A stretch of DNA of 21,660 nucleotides from a virus: positions 1 to 21,660 of IMG/VR virus record IMGVR_UViG_3300049484_000055. One strand, 5' to 3'. Of this stretch, positions 6,944-13,470 are shown in pieces (position 1 is the first letter of the stretch; each line of letters begins with the position of its first letter). Below the pieces are notes generated by a model. The model ran no database searches. It was not told the origin of the DNA and was given only the letters and a program-made list of their open reading frames with translations. Position numbers and translations under genes: made by a program.

Positions 6944-7432
6944 ATGACTTATACTTGGAGACCTGCTATTGGTCCAGACGTATCACAAATCGTCAAAATA
7001 GCACAAGACCACTTTGAAACTGAAATAGATACAATCTTTACCCCAGATCCTGTTGCGTATAGTCGCAATATCACACTCGCAATCGTCAATCAATTCTATG
7101 GTCCAACTACCGAACTAGTATCAGTAGCAGTAGACCCTAACAACAATATTGTTGCCTATACATGGGCTAAGACCGGGGAACGTAGTCCCTGGAGTGATGA
7201 CGAAATGGTTATCGTCAAAATGGCTCATGTATCTCTACATTTGTCAGCAAGAGAAAGAGTCAGATTGGTCACAGACATGTTAGAACTGTGGTCGGCCTTT
7301 GCTACTTTGGCGCAGGTCTCAATTATATGTTCTACCACAATGCGAAAAGACCAAACTGCCTTTCTCAAACTACATGAACGTCATGGTTATGATGTTCGCG
7401 GTAGTTACGCTTACAAAAAATTGAACACTTAA
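6944..7432 (+). CDS. GNAT-like acetyltransferase-fold protein
   Basis: This 162-residue protein is the only gene on the plus strand. The N-terminus YTWRPAIGPDVSQIVKIAQ has the typical opening strand and helix of GNAT N-acetyltransferases, followed by strands around VSVAVDPNNNIVAYTWA. The C-terminal FLKLHERHGYDVRGSYAYKK (140-159) matches the closing helix-strand pattern. The acetyl-CoA loop, usually R/Q-x-x-G-x-G/A, is not intact: the matching region (LHLSARERVRLV, 99-110) has no glycines. It may therefore bind acyl-CoA poorly or serve a structural role; GNAT-like folds are also reported among internal virion proteins of T7-like phages. It is divergent from the small-terminase gene and convergent with the 55-aa gene. 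The target is unknown. Confidence 0.65.
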   Translation: MTYTWRPAIGPDVSQIVKIAQDHFETEIDTIFTPDPVAYSRNITLAIVNQFYGPTTELVSVAVDPNNNIVAYTWAKTGERSPWSDDEMVIVKMAHVSLHLSARERVRLVTDMLELWSAFATLAQVSIICSTTMRKDQTAFLKLHERHGYDVRGSYAYKKLNT

Positions 7433-7469
7433 CAAACTCGCCTGCCGATTCGTTGATGCCCCAGTTAGA

Positions 7470-7514
7470 AAGACGCAAAATCATCTGGGTTCTTGATAGT
7501 GTTCCGGGCGTCTT
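7470..7514. other. Inverted repeat between convergent genes
   Basis: AAGACGC at 7470-7476 and GCGTCTT at 7508-7514 could pair around a 31-base loop; CCCAG and CTGGG nearby offer an alternative stem. It lies in the 80-base gap between the GNAT-like gene and the end of the 55-aa gene. It may be a weak bidirectional terminator. No clear T tract follows it on either strand. Confidence 0.28.
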
Positions 7515-7680
7515 AACCTCTAATCTTTGCCATATAGAACAATGCTTGGTCGTATTTCTTTAATGCGATAGAAGCACTAAAATGCATTCTATCATGCGCG
7601 GGGCATTCGTTTTCTAAAAATGACTTCATATCATCTAGTTGTTCTTGTGGTATTGTTACTTCTTCAATAAAATCGTCCAT
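7513..7680 (-). CDS. 55-aa hypothetical protein after the Dps-like gene
   Basis: This short gene encodes 55 residues: an acidic first half (MDDFIEEVTIPQEQLDDMKSF) and a helical second half containing HDRMHFSASIALKKYDQALFYMAKIRG. It starts two bases after the stop of the Dps-like gene, so the two are probably co-translated. The alternating charged/hydrophobic pattern and the tight spacing support a real gene. No function is recognised. Its 3' end faces the convergent GNAT-like gene across an 80-base gap. Confidence 0.65.
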   Translation of the reverse strand: MDDFIEEVTIPQEQLDDMKSFLENECPAHDRMHFSASIALKKYDQALFYMAKIRG

Positions 7681-7682
7681 GA

Positions 7683-8114
7683 TTACTCCAATGTTACTTT
7701 AAGCATCCAAATAGATTTCTCTAAATCTAATGCTTGGTCTTGACCATAATTACTAATTTCTTCATAGCCTTCACTATCAGCGATAGCAATAAGTGCTTTG
7801 TAATCATCTAGCAAATGTTCTAAATCCATCATTACTGTTTCCAATAATGTGTCTGCTTTACCTTCAATTGCATCTGTAGGTATTGTGCTTTCACTGATTA
7901 CATCATTAATATCGCAAGGCATGTATTCATTCATGCTACGTAATATCTCACCGATTTTGTCAATTTGTTCTTGTCTACGTGTGTAAATGCCTTCAAGCAA
8001 TTTATGGTCGCTACGAAAGTTTCTTCCAGTTACATTAACATGTGCCGCATGACTACGAAAGTATGCGACAAAGTTATTTTTGAAGATTAGTGTTAGTTGT
8101 TCTGTTGTTCTCAT
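7683..8114 (-). CDS. Dps-like ferritin-family protein
   Basis: This 143-residue helical protein has the ferroxidase signature of Dps (DNA protection during starvation) proteins. In the stretch AAHVNVTGRNFRSDHKLLEGIY and the following IDKIGEIL, the residues H25, H37, E41, D52 and E56 have the spacing of the Dps ligands H31, H43, D47, D58 and E62 (Listeria numbering). The G-x-x-F-x-x-x-H pattern between the histidines is also kept. The tryptophan usually next to the first histidine is Val here. Dps proteins form 12-mers that oxidise and store iron at subunit interfaces and often coat DNA; there is no Lys-rich N-terminal tail, so DNA coating is doubtful. The gene lies among virion genes, just before the 55-aa gene. 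A TTAAATA site sits 5 bases upstream of the ATG. Confidence 0.75.
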   Translation of the reverse strand: MRTTEQLTLIFKNNFVAYFRSHAAHVNVTGRNFRSDHKLLEGIYTRRQEQIDKIGEILRSMNEYMPCDINDVISESTIPTDAIEGKADTLLETVMMDLEHLLDDYKALIAIADSEGYEEISNYGQDQALDLEKSIWMLKVTLE

Positions 8115-8118
8115 AGTA

Positions 8119-10530
8119 TTATTTAAACCTATATTTTTCTAGCAATTCTAAAGCGTTTTTAACTAACTTTACATCACCCTCATATTTGATACTTGGTAAT
8201 TGGTCTCTTAATGATTTCTCAAACGCATCACGTTGCGCTTGTGTCATATCAAATATTTTACCTTCAGTTGGTGACATTTCGCTTCGTGGCACATCTTGCT
8301 TCAATGCTTTAAATGTATCCTCAGGTGTCATCATTTTGCTGACGTTTTTAGGTGCTCGTTTCTTTAACACATTAATATCTGCTTTATTACCTGACTTGTC
8401 ATATTGAGCAATTAACTTGTTGTCAGCATCAAGGACTTTTACATTCTTACCACTGTCAACTTCCATAGTAATAGATTTACCATTTTTAGTTCCAGTCAAT
8501 ACCATTGAACCATCTGGATTAACTTGTTTAGTCAATATAGAAATTTCTGGATCAGGCTTAAATGTTGCTGGCTTTTCTAATTTAGTTACTTCACCTGTTT
8601 CTTTATTAGTTTCTTGAACTTTCTTCAATAAACCTTCAAGTTTGCCTGGTTCAGATTTAGTTTCACCGACTTCAAATCCTTTAGATTTAGGTCCTGCTTT
8701 CTTACCAGTTAATTCTTGATACATCATGCGAATAACTTGTTCTTGTGTCATACCAGCAATTTCTGGCACGCTATCAAATCCTGCTTTAACAATACGTTTA
8801 GCCATACCTAACAACACATTGTCTTTGTTATCCGCAATAGCACCTAAGTCAATACTTTGTGTTTGTGTTTTATCATTGATTGCTGTGCTTGCTCCACCAT
8901 GCTCTGGATTTCTACCAGCCATGTAATCATTGATAATATCTCTAGCACTTTGTGTTATTGCTTGTGGTCCTTGCTTTGCCATTTCTGCTTCTTGCGCAGG
9001 TGTAATTGCTGGTGGAGGATTCTGTTGAAGTTTTGCTCGTTCTAATGCTAACTTTTCAGCAGGTGACCAACGTTCACTTGGTAATGATTCTATTGCCGTA
9101 GGTGCTACTGGACCTGCGACTGGCTGTGCGACCGGTGCTGGAGCAGGGCGGTATGAGCCTCTTGCACGAATTTCATCTAGTAATGCTTGATTCTTTGGTG
9201 ACAATTGTGCTGGAACTTGCTTATTAACAATTTCTTGTGTCTTTTGTATCGCCATTTGCTCAGGCGTCTGTGCAACAGGTTGTGGAGCATACTTTTGTTG
9301 TGCTCCTGCTTGACTAACTTGACTTATGTTTGTGCCAGCAACTCCCTCAGGTGAAACATACATTGGTCCAGGCGTAACTGGTCCTGGAGCAGGTAATCTT
9401 AGTTGTGGATTAGGTTGCAATGCTTGTTGCGCTGCCTGTGGATTAACAGGCATAGGAATCTGTCCAGATTTATAGCCTTCCATTTTAGCAGGTAAGTTAG
9501 GGTCAAAACCTTTTCGTGCTAACATCCAATCAGCAAGACCTTGTGTTCCAGCAACTACTGCTTTACCTGCTGTATACAATGGAATACCTGTTAATGCCGC
9601 ACTGCCAACGTCAACTGCCGCTGTCAATGGATTACGATATGTCTCACCAAGACGCTCACCAAATGCTCTCATGCCTTTGCCTTGTGCTGGAATCTCTCCA
9701 CCACTTGCTTTTAATGCTTGACGCTCAAACCAGTTTTGTGGTAACTGTTGAATTGGTGTTTCTGGTGGTAGTTGACCATAAGGTAACTCACCACGTTGAA
9801 ATGCTTCCCAATCTTGAGGCTTTGTAAATGTATTACCCAATGGAATACGTGAACTAGGAATTTGATAGCCCACTGGTGCTTCGCCTGGTTTAGCAATATA
9901 GTTAGTTGCTCTACCTAATGCGCCACCTACTATATCTCCTGCGCCACCCAATACTGACTTAGCGGCATTATATTCCATCGCTGCCGCTTTTGGCATGATT
10001 GGACTACCTAATAATTGACCACCACCAAATGCTAGTCTACCTGCAGGACTTGTTGGTTCAGGTCCAGGCACTAATGTGTTAGACCATTCCATACCAGGTA
10101 GTATATTTTTATATTCTGGTAGTTCAGGTAATGGTTGTTGTTCATTGCCAGCAAGTTGACTACGAACGCTTTGATATCTGTTTTGAATATCTTGCGCTGT
10201 TCTTGGTAAGTTAGCAACTTGATTGACAATTGTTCCAGGTAAACCTAATGGTGCTGTAACGTTACTCGCTACACCACGCAATGTTTGTAAAGGCATTTCT
10301 GCTGATGCTTCACGGTCTTGTTGACTCTCTGGTCTACGGCCTGCAGGACGATAAACACCAAAGGCAGCACCACCCTCACCCTCAACAGGTTTAGGCATTG
10401 CTGATTCAGGCTTTGCTTTAGTATAGTTAGGTAAAATATTAATTTTAATAGCATTAGCAATTTGCTTGTCATCCATCGTATCAGGAAATTCAACAATGCC
10501 TACGCCTGGAACATCTACTTGCTGTGTCAT
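8119..10530 (-). CDS. Large Pro/Gln-rich protein, probable internal virion (DNA-ejection) protein
   Basis: This 803-residue protein is of unproven function. It opens with a compact segment VDVPGVGIVEFPDTMDD (5-21) followed by KQIANAIKINI, a short N-terminal module that recurs on large structural proteins of tailed phages. Long Pro/Gln/Ala-rich linkers follow (about 35-130, 340-520), enclosing a Gly/Ala-rich stretch near 185-330. The C-terminal 250 residues look folded, with ITMEVDSGKNVKVLDADNK in a beta-rich part and a helical end. The start overlaps the stop of the 724-aa M15-peptidase protein as ATGA, so both are made together, as expected for ejection or internal core proteins. A tail-associated role is also possible. 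Confidence 0.6.
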   Translation of the reverse strand: MTQQVDVPGVGIVEFPDTMDDKQIANAIKINILPNYTKAKPESAMPKPVEGEGGAAFGVYRPAGRRPESQQDREASAEMPLQTLRGVASNVTAPLGLPGTIVNQVANLPRTAQDIQNRYQSVRSQLAGNEQQPLPELPEYKNILPGMEWSNTLVPGPEPTSPAGRLAFGGGQLLGSPIMPKAAAMEYNAAKSVLGGAGDIVGGALGRATNYIAKPGEAPVGYQIPSSRIPLGNTFTKPQDWEAFQRGELPYGQLPPETPIQQLPQNWFERQALKASGGEIPAQGKGMRAFGERLGETYRNPLTAAVDVGSAALTGIPLYTAGKAVVAGTQGLADWMLARKGFDPNLPAKMEGYKSGQIPMPVNPQAAQQALQPNPQLRLPAPGPVTPGPMYVSPEGVAGTNISQVSQAGAQQKYAPQPVAQTPEQMAIQKTQEIVNKQVPAQLSPKNQALLDEIRARGSYRPAPAPVAQPVAGPVAPTAIESLPSERWSPAEKLALERAKLQQNPPPAITPAQEAEMAKQGPQAITQSARDIINDYMAGRNPEHGGASTAINDKTQTQSIDLGAIADNKDNVLLGMAKRIVKAGFDSVPEIAGMTQEQVIRMMYQELTGKKAGPKSKGFEVGETKSEPGKLEGLLKKVQETNKETGEVTKLEKPATFKPDPEISILTKQVNPDGSMVLTGTKNGKSITMEVDSGKNVKVLDADNKLIAQYDKSGNKADINVLKKRAPKNVSKMMTPEDTFKALKQDVPRSEMSPTEGKIFDMTQAQRDAFEKSLRDQLPSIKYEGDVKLVKNALELLEKYRFK
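8120..8126 (-). promoter_or_regulatory. TTAAATA element 5 bases before the Dps-like gene
   Basis: The minus strand reads GGTTTAAATAATACTATG. The element overlaps the stop of the 803-aa gene and is followed almost at once by the Dps-like ATG. There is no ribosome binding site at normal spacing; an AGG lies further up, before the element. Confidence 0.4.
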
Positions 10531-12701
10531 TCTAATTTTCCTGTTGTTGGATTATATCTACGAACTTTTGCTGGTGTTGTAGGTGCTGCCGGAGCATTAG
10601 GACTTGGAGCATTAGCCTGATTTACACTAGTTGCTTGTTGTTCGTATGCTCTACGACTTGCCGCAACATAATGTTCTAACCATTTCTTAACTTGAGCAGG
10701 ACTACTATTTTCATTAATCATGTTCTTGTTAATATATGCCAAATCTTTATCACTGAAACTACCCTTCAACAGACTTGCTAAGTTAGTTAAGTTTTCACGT
10801 TGTGCTAACTGCATAATGTCTGCTGTGTTTCTATACTCATCACTTTGAGTTTTCAATGGGTTCAATCTGTTGTTTGCTCTAGCAACTGCATTAGATCCGC
10901 CACCAAACAAGTGCTGATTATTTTCAAGCGCATCTAAGCCACGTTGTGCTTGATCCTGAATAGTATTCAAGTTGTTTAGTTTTTCATCAATTGTCTTTGC
11001 CGCTGTAGTTGCACGTTCTTTATTTGCGGCGGCTTGTGTTTCAATCGCAGCCTTTTGTGCAGGAATTGAAGGAACCTTATTGCCAGTCGCTGGACGCAAT
11101 TCCCAATGATTAGGATCATTTGCCAATGGACGATAGAAACCATTTTGTTCAGCGATTTTTGCTTGCTCAGGTGTCAACTTCATATCAACAGCATTTGCAT
11201 TTTGATGCTGACTTGTGCCTGGCTTAGCAATTGGATTACCACTTGCGGTAAAGCCTGTGCGACCTGCACGAACGCTTTCATCATACAACTGTTGTTGTTT
11301 TGCTTCATCACGAACACCACTGATAATAGGTAATCCAAGACGAGTTGCCATTTGAACAGCGTTTTCTGGTTGTGTTGGAGCAGCCTGACTTGAAGGAACT
11401 TGTAGACCTTGACCTGCAGCCTTACCTTGTTCACCTGCTTGTGCGCCCAAGAATTTCTGTTCAATATTTTGAGCAGGAGTTGTTAAGCCACTAGTGTCAT
11501 AACGCTTGTTACCAGATTCAAAGTATGTTTGATTTGTTCGTGGATCTGATTTAACCACACCTGTAATTTGAACAGGCTTACCATCAGGTCCTGTAACAGT
11601 TTTCTGCATCAATCCACCATGAACACCAGGCAATAAGTGTGCTTGTGTAGGTAATGCGGCGGCACTTAGTTTAGCAAGTGCTTCTTGACCTACAGATTTA
11701 CCACTGGCATCAAATCCTTTAATGATTTCACCATCTTTGTTACGATAGACTGTATACTTGTTACCATCTTCATCAACTGCACTACTCATTGTCTTAGTTG
11801 GGCTGATAAGTTCCATTTCTTTTTGAGCAAGGTCTGTCAATCCTAAACGTTGTAGCAAAATCGCTTTGATATAACTACCTTCGCTTTTGTTTTCACGCAT
11901 GTAACGTGACAAATCGTTAGGTGTAGCGTTTTGAAGTTCTTCGTTTGCTTTATCAATGTTGCGTTGCTTCAAATAATCTTCAGCAATTAAACGATTTGCT
12001 AATGTTTTAGTGCCTTCATTAACATCTTTGTTAGCAAGCAATTGAGCAAACATACTTCTACGCTTTGATGGATCTTGTTCATTACCAGCATCAATAACAG
12101 CCTGATGATGTTGCTGTTCCATAGTCAATGGTTCAGTTTCACGTTCAACTGTTGGAGTAAATCCTGATGGTGCTGGAGCAGGTGCCTGAGCCTGTGGGTT
12201 AACAGGTGCTACTTGTTGTGGTGGCATTTGTGCAGGACCTGCAACTTGAATGCCAGGACCAGGAGTCGGAGGCTGACCAATGTTAGGCATTGGCGTATTC
12301 GCTTGAATTGGAGCCTGTGCTACAGGATTAACTGGTGCTACTGGAGCAGGAGCCGGTGCAGGCATAGTTGCTTGTGGCATTTGCGTTTCAGGCGCAACTG
12401 GAGCAGGAACTTGAGTTGTTACTGTGTGTTCAGTGCTACCATCACCATAAGTTTTAATTGTTTGCTTTTTAACTTCATCATCAGGGCCTGGAGCCTGAGG
12501 TTGCATAACATTGCTAAACATTTGCCCAGCATTGTTAATAGTTTGTTGTGCTTGACCAACTCTATTTTGTATTGCTTGACTAGCAATATCACCTAGACCA
12601 GCACCTTCTGGCAAACCAGCCATCATCATAGCACGGCGCTTGCGTGTTTCTTCTTCGGTTTCGTTACCGTATCCTGAATAATCTGTAAATTGGTATGCCA
12701 T
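10527..12701 (-). CDS. Virion protein with M15-type peptidoglycan peptidase domain
   Basis: This 724-residue protein is a likely virion-associated lysin. The domain at about 448-537 has the M15/VanY pattern: SGVRDEAKQQQLYDE from S461 with R464, then GTSQHQNANAVDM, and NHWEL. The predicted zinc ligands are H499, D506 and H532. Such enzymes cut D-Ala-D-Ala or L-Ala-D-Glu bonds of peptidoglycan and help DNA pass the cell wall. The N-terminal 45 residues are charged, residues 70-185 are a Pro/Ala/Gln-rich linker, and the parts flanking the domain are helical and rich in Gln and Asn, suiting an internal ejection protein. TTAAGG about 8 bases before the ATG at 12701 supports the start. It lies between the 236-aa and 803-aa genes in one unit. 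Confidence 0.78.
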   Translation of the reverse strand: MAYQFTDYSGYGNETEEETRKRRAMMMAGLPEGAGLGDIASQAIQNRVGQAQQTINNAGQMFSNVMQPQAPGPDDEVKKQTIKTYGDGSTEHTVTTQVPAPVAPETQMPQATMPAPAPAPVAPVNPVAQAPIQANTPMPNIGQPPTPGPGIQVAGPAQMPPQQVAPVNPQAQAPAPAPSGFTPTVERETEPLTMEQQHHQAVIDAGNEQDPSKRRSMFAQLLANKDVNEGTKTLANRLIAEDYLKQRNIDKANEELQNATPNDLSRYMRENKSEGSYIKAILLQRLGLTDLAQKEMELISPTKTMSSAVDEDGNKYTVYRNKDGEIIKGFDASGKSVGQEALAKLSAAALPTQAHLLPGVHGGLMQKTVTGPDGKPVQITGVVKSDPRTNQTYFESGNKRYDTSGLTTPAQNIEQKFLGAQAGEQGKAAGQGLQVPSSQAAPTQPENAVQMATRLGLPIISGVRDEAKQQQLYDESVRAGRTGFTASGNPIAKPGTSQHQNANAVDMKLTPEQAKIAEQNGFYRPLANDPNHWELRPATGNKVPSIPAQKAAIETQAAANKERATTAAKTIDEKLNNLNTIQDQAQRGLDALENNQHLFGGGSNAVARANNRLNPLKTQSDEYRNTADIMQLAQRENLTNLASLLKGSFSDKDLAYINKNMINENSSPAQVKKWLEHYVAASRRAYEQQATSVNQANAPSPNAPAAPTTPAKVRRYNPTTGKLE

Positions 12702-12711
12702 TTGTTAAACC

Positions 12712-13422
12712 TTAAATCTTAATGCCCATGCTTGTGCCAGTTTGTGACTGACCTTGGGTTCCAGCAAAGTTAGCATTATAACTACCTGAAGGTGTTCCAA
12801 AGATAACACTAGCATATTGATTGTATAATTGTTGTGGTGTCATTGCCGCTGTAATACCTTGACCTGCGGCTGCTAATCCTTGACCAATGCCACCTTGACC
12901 TAAACTTGCTAAACTTTGTGCGGCTTGTGCTCTTTGTGCCGCAATTTGCGACTGAACTTGTGCCGCTGCCTGTGCTTGAGCACCTGCGGTTTGTCCTGCT
13001 GTCTGTTGTGCTGCCAATGCCTCACGTGCTGAACCTAATTCACCAGCACCTCCAAAGTTAGCCTTTTGGTTAGCAATGTTTTGCATATACTGACTTTGCG
13101 CAGGAGCAAGAGCCGCTTGTATTTGTGTTCTTTCATAGTCAGGATTGAACAAACTTTCTAAACCAGTGATACCTGTGCGTAATGCACTTTCACCTGTTTC
13201 ACCTAATGTTTGACCAGCTTGACTTGCTGTGCCTGCTAATTCTTGCGCGGCATTTGTGACTCCACCCACGTTTCTATTGTAAACATCTGTAGCACCCAAC
13301 ACAGCATTTTGATATGTTGGAGCGATTGTGTTTGTAAAGAACTGAGTTTGAGCACCAATTTGTGCTTTTTGTTCGTCAGTTAATTGTGGAGTTGTATATG
13401 AACTTGATTTTCCGAAACTCAT
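12712..13422 (-). CDS. Ala/Gln-rich protein, probable internal virion or DNA-transfer protein
   Basis: This 236-residue protein is rich in Ala, Gln and Gly. A helical N-terminal half (TDEQKAQIGAQTQFFTNTIAPTY onwards) precedes FGGAGELGSAREALAAQQTA near 130 and a long Ala/Gln helix (AGAQAQAAAQVQSQIAAQRAQAAQ), ending in a Gly/Ser/Thr-rich tail. It has no signal peptide or catalytic motif. Small Ala-rich helical proteins next to larger internal proteins are typical of podoviral DNA-ejection sets; the assignment is by composition and position only. AAGGA lies about 9 bases before the ATG and a CTAAATAC site lies about 20 bases before it. It begins a unit with the 724-aa and 803-aa genes. Confidence 0.6.
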   Translation of the reverse strand: MSFGKSSSYTTPQLTDEQKAQIGAQTQFFTNTIAPTYQNAVLGATDVYNRNVGGVTNAAQELAGTASQAGQTLGETGESALRTGITGLESLFNPDYERTQIQAALAPAQSQYMQNIANQKANFGGAGELGSAREALAAQQTAGQTAGAQAQAAAQVQSQIAAQRAQAAQSLASLGQGGIGQGLAAAGQGITAAMTPQQLYNQYASVIFGTPSGSYNANFAGTQGQSQTGTSMGIKI

Positions 13423-13441
13423 TATTTTATTCCTTATCTTG

Positions 13442-13448
13442 TATTTAG
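13442..13448 (-). promoter_or_regulatory. CTAAATA(C) late-promoter-like element
   Basis: The minus strand reads AACTAAATACAAGATAAGGAA before the 236-aa gene, giving a leader of about 14 bases that contains the AAGGA ribosome binding site. This is one of the best-formed promoter/ribosome-binding-site pairs in the window. Confidence 0.55.
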
Positions 13449-13470
13449 TTTTTGTAAATAACGACTATTC

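Noticed and set aside
7433-7512. Possible tRNA gene in the gap between convergent genes
   Set aside because: No seven-base acceptor stem, no T-loop consensus at the right distance and no anticodon arm could be built on either strand.
7456-7563. 35-codon plus-strand ORF (starting MPQLERRK) after the GNAT-like gene
   Set aside because: No ribosome binding site, and half of it is antisense to the better supported 55-aa gene.
9516-9827. 103-aa plus-strand ORF with many Leu and His
   Set aside because: It is antisense to the Pro/Gln-rich 803-aa gene, with no ribosome binding site; CAA/TTG-rich sequence explains its composition.
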